8,011 bases of DNA from an uncultured Porphyromonadaceae bacterium (GCA_937898265.1 CALEJM010000052.1:1-8011); one strand, 5' to 3'; shown: positions 1 through 7,549, numbered from the stretch's first letter. The notes: generated by a model not told the origin, from the letters alone. Numbers and translations: made by a program.

Positions 1-5
1 ACAAA

Positions 6-281
6 ATGCTTGAGAAACATTGTCAATCAAAACGTCAAGGTTCCAAAGTGGAGATTGTTGGTCCAACAGGCAAGGTGTTGACCATCTCAACCATTGGTAA
101 CTACAAAGAGGCTAAATACTCCAACTTTGTGTGGATTAAGAGCAATATGAACGACTATATGAACCGCTCAAGCTTCCGCCTCAGCGTCAACGTCAACGGT
201 GCTTGGTTGGATACCTTCAACATGGAATCTCGCTATTCCGACAACCCAGAGACCCTTATTCTCTACTGCAAGCACAAATAA
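6..281 (+). CDS. Small hypothetical protein, possibly the C-terminal end of a longer gene
   Basis: From the ATG at 6 this frame encodes 91 residues ending at a TAA (279-281). I do not recognise the family. The product is polar, with alternating hydrophobic residues that suggest beta strands (around VEIVG, VLTIS, FVWIKS and FRLSVNV). It has no signal peptide, membrane segment or catalytic motif that I can see. Only five bases precede the ATG and they contain no in-frame stop, so the reading frame is open to the window edge. The gene could start further left, with this ATG being an internal methionine. The bases before the ATG are A-rich, which would also fit a Bacteroidetes start. It ends 25 bases before a strong terminator and is therefore the last gene of its transcript, separate from addA. 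Confidence 0.55.
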   Translation: MLEKHCQSKRQGSKVEIVGPTGKVLTISTIGNYKEAKYSNFVWIKSNMNDYMNRSSFRLSVNVNGAWLDTFNMESRYSDNPETLILYCKHK

Positions 282-306
282 GTATATATAATATATAGTA
301 TGAGAG

Positions 307-340
307 GCATCATCTTCGTTGTAGAAGATGGTGCTTTTTT
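307..340 (+). terminator. Rho-independent terminator after the first gene
   Basis: An 11-bp stem pairs 307-317 (GCATCATCTTC) with 324-334 (GAAGATGGTGC), with one G-T wobble and a six-base loop. Six T residues follow at 335-340. This is a textbook intrinsic terminator. It separates the upstream gene from the addAB promoter region. Confidence 0.88.
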
Positions 341-351
341 ATGCTTTTTAT

Positions 352-382
352 TTTCCTGTTTGGTAAAAAAGTAGTATATTTG
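352..382 (+). promoter_or_regulatory. Candidate Bacteroidetes-type promoter for addAB
   Basis: TATATTTG at 375-382 matches the Bacteroidetes sigma-ABfr -7 consensus TAnnTTTG. The matching -33 box is weak: at 19-base spacing the sequence is TTTC (352-355), one mismatch from TTTG. A perfect TTTG at 359-362 is too close. Transcription would start near 388-391 and give a leader of about 36 bases. The position just after a terminator and before the operon supports the call. The exact -33 element is uncertain. Confidence 0.5.
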
Positions 383-425
383 AACCGATAATAAAACTAC
401 TAACTACTTATAGAAAAATCAAAAC

Positions 426-3400
426 ATGAGCACACCAATCAATCTGAATCAGTTTTTGGTTTATCGTGCCTCAGCAGGCTCTGGTAAGACATATACCATT
501 GCAATGTTGAGTGTTGCCAACATGTTTCTTGCCCACGGCAAGATGAGCGCCCCAGGCAAAAATGTCCACCGTCGTTTGTTGGCTGTCACCTTTACCAACG
601 ATGCCACCGACGAGATGAAACGTCGTATCCTTAAAGAACTGTGGTTGATTAAGACCAACGCTAAGGATAACATGATGAGTTCGTTGCGCAATGGAATCGA
701 GGGTTTGCAAGATTGGACCGACGATGAAATGAAACTCGTTGCAGGCGAGGTTGTCACCGACATTCTTCACGACTTCGGCAACGTCCATATCGTCACTATC
801 GACAGTTTTCTCCAAAACATCTTGCGTCAGTTGGCCCACGAACTCCACATCGGTTCGCGTCTGAACCTCGACCTTGATACCGAGTCTGCCACCTCCGACG
901 CCGTCAAGCAGTACATCTCTTTGGCCGAAGACGACAATAAAGTGCGTAAGCAACTGACTGATTTCTTGGAGGAAACTTTGGAGGACGGCAAAAGTTGGAA
1001 CGTTCAGACCGTCTTGGAAAAGTTCGGACAGAAGATGTTCAACGAGACCTACCAAGCCTCAAGCGGTGAAGTTGAAGAAGCCGTCAAAGCCGACCCAACA
1101 CTCTTTAATCAGGTGGGAAGTGAATGTCGTAAGATAATTTCTGATTTCAAGACTGAAATCGTGAAACTTGGCAACAAGGCAACTGAAGCAGAAATTACGG
1201 ATAATGGTGTAAATTCCAATGTGACGGGTTTGTTTAGAAAAATCAAGGCCTTTGGTTTGAAAGGAGAAGTTGACGATATCTATTCTAAGACTTTGATAAA
1301 TCAAACAAATGATGGAACTGTCTACAAAAAGGCTGCTAAAACTAAAACCTACGACACCCACTTGACCACTATCCTCAAGGAGGTTCGAACACATATCGAG
1401 GCGAATAAGACGAAGTTCCTCTCGGCCATTGCTGTCAAAGAGTATCTCGGACAGTTTGAGTTGCTCTCTTCGCTCTCTGCTACAATGCATGACTCACTCA
1501 AAGAGGATCAGCGCTTTATGCTCTCCGACACCGCCTTCCTCTTGAGCACAATGATTCAAAACGATGATGCCCCATTCATCTTTGAGCGTATGGATGCCAC
1601 CATCGACAATGTGCTGATTGACGAGGCACAAGACACCTCTATGTTGCAGTGGCGTATTTTCGAGACTTTCGTGAAAAACCTCATCGCTGCCGGTCAGTTC
1701 GGTATGATGGTGGGCGACGTCAAACAGTCAATCTATCGCTGGCGCAACTCCGACTGGCATATCCTCAACAACATCCAAACTATTCTGGGTTTGACCAAAG
1801 ATCAGCTCCAGACGCTCGGCACCAACTGGCGCAGCTACGAAAACGTTGTTGAGGGCAATAACTATATCTTTGAGAAAGTCTCCGACCGCTTTGCAGAGCT
1901 GTATTCCAACCTCTCTGGCGAGCGCAAAGAAGACACCTCTATCGCCAAAGCCTACGACGGTCTTCGTCAGAAACCACATAAGAAAGAGTCGGGTAGGGTA
2001 GAGTGCTGCTTTGCCGACAAAGACATGCAGTTGCCTTTGCTTGTCAGCAAACTCGAAGAGTTGCGTAAGGCGGGCGTCCGTTCCAAGGATATTTGTATCT
2101 TGTTGCGTTACAACAAGAAAGCGGCCGACATCGCTGAGTATATGTTGCTTCCCGAGGTTCAGGAGAAATATCCTGAGTTGAAGGCTGGGGGCTATCTCAG
2201 TCTGGTGACCGACCGCGCTTTCAAACTCAGCGACGACTTGGCTTTGACCTTGCTCATGGATACGCTCAACTATCTGGCTCGTCCAACCAACGCGTTGTTC
2301 AAAGGTAAACTCTTGATGTCGTATGTTGCTTTGAAAGGCGAAGATTCGAAAGCGTCGACAGGAAGCTTGGGTACCATTCCGTTGGACCAAGACCAGCGCG
2401 ACCAAGTGTTACCTGAGGCTTTGCATCAAGATAGTGAAGAATTGTTGAAGTTGCGCGCCCTTTCTTTGCAGGAATTGGTGTACAAATTGATTGATATCTA
2501 TGAGTTGAACAACTCAAAATATCGTAACCATTCTGCCTATATCTACAAATTCTTGAATGCTATATCACAGTTTGTTGATACCCATATCGGCACCATTCCA
2601 GAGTTTATCGACTATTGGAACAACACTTTGAGCAAAAAAGAACTCGACTCGTCGGCCGTCGACAAAGGCATCAGAGTGATGACCATCCACGGCTCCAAAG
2701 GATTGGAGTTCCACTCCGTCATCTTGCCGTTTGTAGAGGAACCTTTCAAACCGAGAGGAAACAAGGTGACCGATCTTTGGTGCAAAAAGAGAGACGATTT
2801 TTCCGAGCCGTTTGACCGCCTGCCACTTTTCCCAATCAAATTTTCTGAGAAAGGGTTGAAGGATTCGTTCTTCCGTGAGGATTATCTTCGCGAAGTTGAG
2901 ATGAGGTATATGGATATCCTGAATCTCTGTTACGTTGCGTTTACCCGCGCAGAGGCCAACTTGATTGCGCTTTGCGAAATTTCAAAACCAAAGGACAGCA
3001 AAAAAACTGCTCTTGATGACAACGGATTCTCAAACATCCTCTACAATATTCTCTCCAGTCCTGAAGAAACCTTTTTTCATCAGGAGGAGGCAGAGGACTA
3101 CGAGTTGTTTGCCTTGGGTGAGGCTTTGGCTCCATTCAAAGAATACGAAAAGGAGAAAGTCCCTTCGCCATTTGATACCACCATTGAGACCAAGATGCCG
3201 ATGGACTTCCAACTCTACGACTTGCCTTCTGCCGCAAGTTTCGTTCTCTCAAAACGTGCCGTCAGCTTCTATGAGAATCAAGAAGAACAAGGCGTGACGG
3301 TTTCCGAACAAAACCAAGAGGCTATCTTGGACGGTATCTTGAATCACGCTATCTTTGAGCAGATTGTCGCTATCAACGATGTGCCACGTGCCGTCAAGAC

Positions 3401-3758
3401 GTTGGTGGTCAAAGGTCAGTTGGCGGCTGCCGATGAGCAGAAGAAGATTGACGAAGTGATGCAAAAAATCTCCAACGAGAAAGTAAGCCACTGGTTCGAT
3501 GGTAGTTGGCGTCGCGTCTACAACGAGTGCGACATCCTCATTCGCGATCACGAGCAGTTCTCTAACCATCGCCCCGACCGTGTGATGTGTTCCGATACCG
3601 AGACCATTGTCGTCGACTACAAATTCGGTGAACCTCATGCCAAGTACGCCAATCAGGTGCAAGACTATATGAAGTTCTTGCAAGAGATGGATTGTCCGAA
3701 CGTCAAAGGATATATCTGGTATGTCAACTTGGACAAAATTGATGAAGTAACTCTTTAA
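426..3758 (+). CDS. addA: AddA-type ATP-dependent helicase-nuclease subunit
   Basis: This is a complete 1110-residue UvrD/RecB-type superfamily 1 helicase with a C-terminal RecB-family nuclease. It is expected to be the motor subunit that unwinds DNA at double-strand breaks and cuts one strand. Visible helicase motifs are Walker A ASAGSGKT (15-22, K21), motif Ia TFTN (55-58), TIDSF (124-128), Walker B DEAQD (399-403), motif III GDVKQSIYRWR (430-440), NWRS (467-470), TIHGSKGLEF (753-762) and YVAFTRA (836-842). The nuclease motifs are H974, D1051, D1064-Y-K1066 and Q1077 with Y1081, so both activities look intact. The start is firm: an in-frame TAG lies at 411-413 and this is the first ATG after it. 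The leader before it is A-rich with no Shine-Dalgarno, as is usual in Bacteroidetes. It is somewhat shorter than the Bacillus AddA of roughly 1230 residues. The stretch coding for about residues 240-300 is visibly AT-richer than its flanks. RecB is the main alternative name, but the AddB-type partner next door argues for AddA. Confidence 0.93.
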   Translation: MSTPINLNQFLVYRASAGSGKTYTIAMLSVANMFLAHGKMSAPGKNVHRRLLAVTFTNDATDEMKRRILKELWLIKTNAKDNMMSSLRNGIEGLQDWTDDEMKLVAGEVVTDILHDFGNVHIVTIDSFLQNILRQLAHELHIGSRLNLDLDTESATSDAVKQYISLAEDDNKVRKQLTDFLEETLEDGKSWNVQTVLEKFGQKMFNETYQASSGEVEEAVKADPTLFNQVGSECRKIISDFKTEIVKLGNKATEAEITDNGVNSNVTGLFRKIKAFGLKGEVDDIYSKTLINQTNDGTVYKKAAKTKTYDTHLTTILKEVRTHIEANKTKFLSAIAVKEYLGQFELLSSLSATMHDSLKEDQRFMLSDTAFLLSTMIQNDDAPFIFERMDATIDNVLIDEAQDTSMLQWRIFETFVKNLIAAGQFGMMVGDVKQSIYRWRNSDWHILNNIQTILGLTKDQLQTLGTNWRSYENVVEGNNYIFEKVSDRFAELYSNLSGERKEDTSIAKAYDGLRQKPHKKESGRVECCFADKDMQLPLLVSKLEELRKAGVRSKDICILLRYNKKAADIAEYMLLPEVQEKYPELKAGGYLSLVTDRAFKLSDDLALTLLMDTLNYLARPTNALFKGKLLMSYVALKGEDSKASTGSLGTIPLDQDQRDQVLPEALHQDSEELLKLRALSLQELVYKLIDIYELNNSKYRNHSAYIYKFLNAISQFVDTHIGTIPEFIDYWNNTLSKKELDSSAVDKGIRVMTIHGSKGLEFHSVILPFVEEPFKPRGNKVTDLWCKKRDDFSEPFDRLPLFPIKFSEKGLKDSFFREDYLREVEMRYMDILNLCYVAFTRAEANLIALCEISKPKDSKKTALDDNGFSNILYNILSSPEETFFHQEEAEDYELFALGEALAPFKEYEKEKVPSPFDTTIETKMPMDFQLYDLPSAASFVLSKRAVSFYENQEEQGVTVSEQNQEAILDGILNHAIFEQIVAINDVPRAVKTLVVKGQLAAADEQKKIDEVMQKISNEKVSHWFDGSWRRVYNECDILIRDHEQFSNHRPDRVMCSDTETIVVDYKFGEPHAKYANQVQDYMKFLQEMDCPNVKGYIWYVNLDKIDEVTL

Positions 3759-3771
3759 TCCCCACACAATA

Positions 3772-6711
3772 ATGAAAACACCATTTCTTGAAAAAGTGAC
3801 CGACGACCTCTTGAATCACTGCAAAGGTCATCTGGAATACGTCAATATCGTCTTCCCAAACAAACGCGCTCGCTTGTTTATGAACAACTATCTGATGAGC
3901 AAGGCGGGCAACAAACCGTTCTGGGAACCTAAATACTCCGACATCAACGAGTTGTTTGCCACAGCAAGCAACTTGATTGTTGCCGACCCCATCGAGTTAA
4001 TCTTCTACCTCTATCAGTCGTTCTGCACTGTCTACAAAGAGAGATATGGCGAAGACTACAACGAGAGCTTCGACGAGTTCTATTTCTTCGGTGAGATTCT
4101 TCTCCACGATTTCGACGACGTCGACACCTCTTGTGTCAATGCTAAGGAGCTCTTTTCCAATATCACCGACTTGGCGGCATTGGAGTCCGACTTCTCCTTC
4201 TTGGATGATTCCCAGAAAGAGGTCATCCATAAATTCTTTGGCATGAATCTCGACGGTGCTTCCGAGTTGAAGCAGCGTTACTTCAAGGTGTGGGACATCC
4301 TCTATGCTGTCTACGCTCACTTCCGTGCTCAGTTGCGTAACAAAGGTCTTGCCTATCCCGGTATGGTGGCGCGCGATGCTGTTGAGAAACTTGCTTCCGA
4401 CCAAGATGCCATCGACCTCCTCTTCTCCGATAAGTTGTATGTCTTTGTTGGCTTCAACGTCTTGAAGGAGTGCGAGCACAAGTTGTTGCACGCGTTGAAG
4501 CATAAAGCCCGTTTCTACTGGGATTGCGACAGATATTTCATGGATTGCAAAGCCCAAGAAGCTGGTCGTTTCTTGAGAAAAGATATTGAGGATTTTCCTA
4601 ACGCTTTGCCGATGGAAAACAACCTCTGTCAGTTGAGCAACGTCACTATCGTTGAAGCTCCGAGCGATATGTTGCAGACTGCCTATATCCCTAAATGGTT
4701 GGAGGATTTGAAAGAGGAGTCGTTCGCCAAACCAGACTCTGCAATCGTCTTCGGCAAAGAGAAACTCTTGGCCTCCGCCCTCAGAAATTTCCCTGCCGAT
4801 TTCTTCAAAGAGAAGAAAGATGGTGGCGTTGAGGCTAACACGATCAACATTACCATGGGCTTCCCGTTGGCACAGACACCAGTCTATGCGTTCTTGCAGT
4901 TGATTTTCAAATTGGTGGGCAGCTATAGCAAAACGAAAGACAATGTACTCATGGAGCATTTGATTGCTTGGTTGGATCACGCCTACTCAACTCATCTGTT
5001 GACAGAAAATGACACTGTGCGTAAGGAGATTGTGGACACCCATCTCTTCCGCTATCCGTTGAACAAATTGGAAGAGTATGGTTTGGGCGTTCTCTGTCAG
5101 TTGGTTCGTTGCGAGTCGTCTGCTGAGTTTGCCGCCCATCTGTGCGCATTGCTCAAGCAACTCTCTGTTGGCGTAGACGACCTCTCCCCATTGTATAAGG
5201 AGGCGTTGTTTCAGGTCTATCATGCCATCAACCGTCTCTGCTCTGTGCTTAACGGATTGGAGAACGAGAGTAAAGGCGTTGAGCCATTGTTGGGTAAAAC
5301 GATTTTCGTTCGCTTCCTCCAGCGTCTGATGAGTGCGCAGTCTATCCCTTATCACGGCGAACCTGAGAAGGGTCTCCAGTTGATGGGTGTGTTGGAGACG
5401 CGTAACATGGATTTCAAGAATCTCCTCTTGCTGAGCGTTAACGAGGGTGTCATGCCTAAGGCACCGAACACCACCTCATCGTTTATCCCCAACTTCCTCC
5501 GCCGTGCCTTCAGAATGAATCACTCGGAGCATCAGGACTCACTCTACGCCTACCATTTCTACCACCTTCTCCAGCGTGCTGAAAACGTCACTTTGGTCTA
5601 CTGCAAAGGCAAGGAGGAGGGCACCAAGTCGGAGGTCAGCCGTTTTGTGCTTCAGTTGCTTGCCGAGCACCCAAAGGCCGCCGAATTCAAGCAGATTCAG
5701 CTCCAACCGAATTTCTCGCTTGAAAAGGTGAAGATTGATAAGGTGGAGAAGACCGAAGAGATGGTTAAAGTCTTGAAGAAAAAGAGATACACTCCAAGTT
5801 CTATCAATTCCTACGTCGACTGTCCGTTGAAGTTCTACTATGAAAGTGTGGTCTACTTGCGCGACGAAATGGACGACTTGGAGGAGATGGACGATGCGTT
5901 GATGGGCAAAATCTTCCATGGCGCAATGGAGAATATCTATAAGTCTTTCAGAAAAAATGCGAAGAACGGCACAGCTGTTACAATTACTGAGGTGATGATC
6001 AATGCGATGCTTGACAAACGCAATGAGAGTAAGTTGGACGCCGAAATTTGCAAGGCGTTCAATGAGCACTATTTCAGCAACGCCAATGCGTTGACCTACG
6101 ACGAGTTTAATGGCGAGCAAAAGGTCTATTTCGCTGCTGTCAAGAAGTTTGTGATTCGCCAGTTGCGTTTCGACTTGATGAACGCTCCGTTTGAGAGCAT
6201 CTCTTTGGAAGAGGAATATAATACGGATATTGAATTGGCTGATGGCACCAAGGTAAGAGTTGGTGGCACGGTCGACCGCCTTGACCGAAAAGACGGCGTT
6301 TATCTGTTGAAAGACTACAAAACCTCAAGTCACGCAGAAAATCCAAAAGAAATTGGCGACCATCTTGACAAAGGCTGCTCAGAGCGTCCTTATCGTGTTG
6401 CTCAATTGTTTGTTTACTCTGAGGTGTTGACTGAGTTGGGATGTAAGAGCGTGAAACCGATTTTGTTGTATCCACGAACTTTCAATGCCAACACTGCGTT
6501 GTCTGACGCCGACATCAAGGTGGTAAAAGATAAAAAAGCTGTGGTGGTTGATGACTATGCAGTCCAGGTGAGAGAGGAGTTTTTGCCTTCTTTGAAGAAT
6601 GTGTTGAGTGAGATTCTTGATCTCAACATGCCATTTGAAGCACACAACGGCCATTGCAAGTTTTGTGCCTTCCACTCAATCTGCAGCAAATACAAACCGG
6701 AAGACTACTAA
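3772..6711 (+). CDS. addB: AddB-type nuclease subunit with iron-sulphur cluster motif
   Basis: This 979-residue protein is expected to partner AddA in resection of double-strand breaks. The N-terminus has the VFPNKRAR segment (about 27-34) typical of AddB-like proteins in this phylum, but no Walker A P-loop is visible, so it is probably a non-motor, helicase-like scaffold. The C-terminal third is a RecB-family PD-(D/E)XK nuclease: H716 in GKIFHGAM, D835 in GTVDRLD, D848-Y-K850 in LLKDYKTS, and Q878 with Y882. Four cysteines bracket this domain: C684 in YVDCPLKFYY, then C962, C965 and C971 as CxxCx5C. This matches the iron-sulphur staple known from AddB and related nucleases. The gene follows addA after 13 bases (3759-3771) with no terminator or promoter between them, so the two are almost certainly co-transcribed. 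The ATG at 3772 has no Shine-Dalgarno. A strong terminator begins 21 bases after the stop codon. Automated annotation may call it simply a PD-(D/E)XK nuclease family protein. Confidence 0.92.
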   Translation: MKTPFLEKVTDDLLNHCKGHLEYVNIVFPNKRARLFMNNYLMSKAGNKPFWEPKYSDINELFATASNLIVADPIELIFYLYQSFCTVYKERYGEDYNESFDEFYFFGEILLHDFDDVDTSCVNAKELFSNITDLAALESDFSFLDDSQKEVIHKFFGMNLDGASELKQRYFKVWDILYAVYAHFRAQLRNKGLAYPGMVARDAVEKLASDQDAIDLLFSDKLYVFVGFNVLKECEHKLLHALKHKARFYWDCDRYFMDCKAQEAGRFLRKDIEDFPNALPMENNLCQLSNVTIVEAPSDMLQTAYIPKWLEDLKEESFAKPDSAIVFGKEKLLASALRNFPADFFKEKKDGGVEANTINITMGFPLAQTPVYAFLQLIFKLVGSYSKTKDNVLMEHLIAWLDHAYSTHLLTENDTVRKEIVDTHLFRYPLNKLEEYGLGVLCQLVRCESSAEFAAHLCALLKQLSVGVDDLSPLYKEALFQVYHAINRLCSVLNGLENESKGVEPLLGKTIFVRFLQRLMSAQSIPYHGEPEKGLQLMGVLETRNMDFKNLLLLSVNEGVMPKAPNTTSSFIPNFLRRAFRMNHSEHQDSLYAYHFYHLLQRAENVTLVYCKGKEEGTKSEVSRFVLQLLAEHPKAAEFKQIQLQPNFSLEKVKIDKVEKTEEMVKVLKKKRYTPSSINSYVDCPLKFYYESVVYLRDEMDDLEEMDDALMGKIFHGAMENIYKSFRKNAKNGTAVTITEVMINAMLDKRNESKLDAEICKAFNEHYFSNANALTYDEFNGEQKVYFAAVKKFVIRQLRFDLMNAPFESISLEEEYNTDIELADGTKVRVGGTVDRLDRKDGVYLLKDYKTSSHAENPKEIGDHLDKGCSERPYRVAQLFVYSEVLTELGCKSVKPILLYPRTFNANTALSDADIKVVKDKKAVVVDDYAVQVREEFLPSLKNVLSEILDLNMPFEAHNGHCKFCAFHSICSKYKPEDY

Positions 6712-6732
6712 TATCAGTCACGATAAAGCAAA

Positions 6733-6762
6733 GGGGAGTAGAATCTATCTGCTCCCCTTTTT
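6733..6762 (+). terminator. Terminator of addAB, probably also serving the converging gene
   Basis: A 10-bp stem pairs 6733-6742 (GGGGAGTAGA) with 6748-6757 (TCTGCTCCCC), with one G-T wobble and a five-base loop. Five T residues follow at 6758-6762. Three A residues at 6730-6732 precede the stem, so the structure also reads as a terminator with a short T-run on the reverse strand. The reverse-strand gene ends only two bases away, at 6765, which fits a shared bidirectional terminator. Confidence 0.88.
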
Positions 6763-6764
6763 CT

Positions 6765-7268
6765 TTATTGCTGTTTCTGTGTGTCCTTTTGGCTTTTCTC
6801 CCATGCTTCCCATTCGGCCATGGCTTGCTGCCAGTCGGTGGCTTCGCCGCTTTCTAAAGCCTCTTGCTCGGCAGCTACGGCATCGCGCGCTTTGTCGCGG
6901 GCTCGCTTCTCTTTCATGGCGGCGATAGTGGCGTCGTCAAGGATGTGGATGACGTGACGCTTGATGCAGTCCTGCAGTTCGTCGAAAAACAGCAGCGTCT
7001 TCCCTGGGATAAACTGCAGCGCAGGATTTTTCAGAGAAATGTTGCGGATGATGGTATCCACCTCAAACCCGTCGTCAAAAATGTCCCTGTACTGCTTTTG
7101 CAGAACAAAATTGATCTCTACGACCGCCCCATAATTCTCGTGGGCGAAGTGGCGGACGGCCTCCGTCTTTCCAATCTGCCGCGCACCTTTAATGATCAAC
7201 GGCTTGCGATTATTGTTCGCCTTCCACGAAAGAAGATAATCATCGATTTTTCGTTTTAAGCGTTCCAT
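6765..7268 (-). CDS. Truncated AAA ATPase (DUF4143-associated type) with an unrelated C-terminal tail
   Basis: From the ATG at 7268-7266 the product is 167 residues. Residues 1-100 match the N-terminus of the large AAA ATPase family that normally carries a C-terminal DUF4143 domain: the opening MERLKRKIDDYLLSWK, Walker A GARQIGKT (28-35, K34), EINF (51-54), VDTIIRNISL (70-79) and Walker B TLLFFDELQD (91-100). Intact members run to roughly 400 residues, with sensor motifs and DUF4143 after this point. Here homology stops near C101 (codon at 6966-6968). A charged, alanine- and glutamate-rich tail follows (101-167, including AAMKEKRARDKARD and WQQAMAEWEAWEKSQKD) that I do not recognise and that may be helical or coiled-coil. 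The gene is therefore a remnant or a chimera, unlikely to act as the full-length ATPase. I prefer this start to an in-frame ATG at 7322 because family homology begins here and AGGAGG lies 11 bases upstream. It converges on addB and shares its terminator. Confidence 0.72.
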   Translation of the reverse strand: MERLKRKIDDYLLSWKANNNRKPLIIKGARQIGKTEAVRHFAHENYGAVVEINFVLQKQYRDIFDDGFEVDTIIRNISLKNPALQFIPGKTLLFFDELQDCIKRHVIHILDDATIAAMKEKRARDKARDAVAAEQEALESGEATDWQQAMAEWEAWEKSQKDTQKQQ

Positions 7269-7279
7269 AGAGCGTTCAC

Positions 7280-7285
7280 CCTCCT
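7280..7285 (-). promoter_or_regulatory. Strong Shine-Dalgarno before the truncated ATPase
   Basis: The reverse strand reads AGGAGG here, 11 bases before the ATG at 7268. The spacing is a little long but workable. It supports the start at 7268 over the upstream in-frame ATG at 7322. A full Shine-Dalgarno is uncommon in Bacteroidetes and contrasts with the A-rich leader of addA in the same window. Confidence 0.5.
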
Positions 7286-7330
7286 TTACGGATATTGTCG
7301 CACAGAATACCAGCAAAATCAATCTTATTT

Positions 7331-7387
7331 TTCACAAAATTACATAAAATATACGACACCATTTCACAAAACCCCTTCTTTTGTGAA
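7331..7387. repeat. Three copies of a 9-base sequence, two of them inverted
   Basis: TTCACAAAA occurs at 7331-7339 and 7363-7371, and its exact reverse complement TTTTGTGAA lies at 7379-7387. The last two form a perfect 9-bp inverted repeat around a seven-base spacer (CCCCTTC). The two direct copies start 32 bases apart, about three helical turns. No T-run follows on either strand, so this is not an intrinsic terminator. The first copy overlaps the candidate promoter box at 7335-7342. The arrangement could be an operator for a dimeric regulator or a scar of mobile DNA; I cannot tell which. Confidence 0.55.
7335..7342 (-). promoter_or_regulatory. Candidate -7 promoter box for the truncated ATPase
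   Basis: The reverse strand reads TAATTTTG, a match to the Bacteroidetes -7 consensus TAnnTTTG, about 67 bases upstream of the ATG at 7268. A TTTG (reverse strand, 7370-7367) lies 24 bases further upstream, longer than the usual 19-21, so the -33 element is doubtful. The box overlaps one copy of the TTCACAAAA repeat. Confidence 0.35.
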
Positions 7388-7426
7388 CCTGGAACTGGCT
7401 CAATTGCAATTCGGGGCTCCTGTTTG

Positions 7427-7434
7427 CAAAAGTA
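7427..7434 (-). promoter_or_regulatory. Possible reverse-strand -7 promoter box
   Basis: The reverse strand reads TACTTTTG followed by CAAA, a match to the TAnnTTTG consensus in a typical sequence context. No good -33 box lies at the usual distance. It points toward the truncated ATPase about 160 bases away. The short consensus makes chance matches likely in this AT-rich stretch. Confidence 0.22.
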
Positions 7435-7483
7435 AGTTCTAATAAGCTAAAATTTGTAAAAGAAACGGCCAAAAATGGAGGAG

Positions 7484-7549
7484 CAAAACGGAGCTTAGTA
7501 ATACAAAACCGGGAGTTAAGTTTGCAAGGCCGGAAATAAGTCTTACAAA
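7484..7549. repeat. Short degenerate tandem array with a 21-base period
   Basis: On the reverse strand, units begin TTTGTAAGACTTATTTCCGG (7549-7530), TTGCAAACTTAACTCCCGG (7527-7509) and TTTGTATTACTAAGCTCCG (7506-7488). The G of each TTG core falls at 7546, 7525 and 7504, exactly 21 bases apart. A partial fourth TTTTGC has its G at 7484, one base off phase. Because 21 is a multiple of three, the spurious reverse-strand frame reads these as the heptads CKTYFRP, CKLNSRF and CITKLRF. The units are diverged, so this is an old array or a set of phased binding sites rather than a recent duplication. Confidence 0.55.

Noticed and set aside
471..1055. Long reverse-strand open frame within addA (194 residues)
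   Set aside because: It lies wholly opposite a strongly supported coding region and shows no family motif. The same holds for the other long antisense frames inside addA and addB (for example 1728-2405 and 3997-4980).
6864..7259. Forward-strand open frame opposite the truncated ATPase
   Set aside because: The reverse strand carries clear Walker A and B motifs here, so this frame is a shadow.
7269..7322. Upstream ATG at 7322 as the start of the truncated ATPase
   Set aside because: The extra 18 residues do not match the family N-terminus, and they cover the Shine-Dalgarno that serves the ATG at 7268.
7363..7387. Inverted repeat read as an intrinsic terminator
   Set aside because: The stem is AT-rich and no T-run follows on either strand.
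7484..7549. Repeat array considered as a CRISPR
   Set aside because: Units are about 21 bases with no spacers, diverge from each other, and no cas gene is present.
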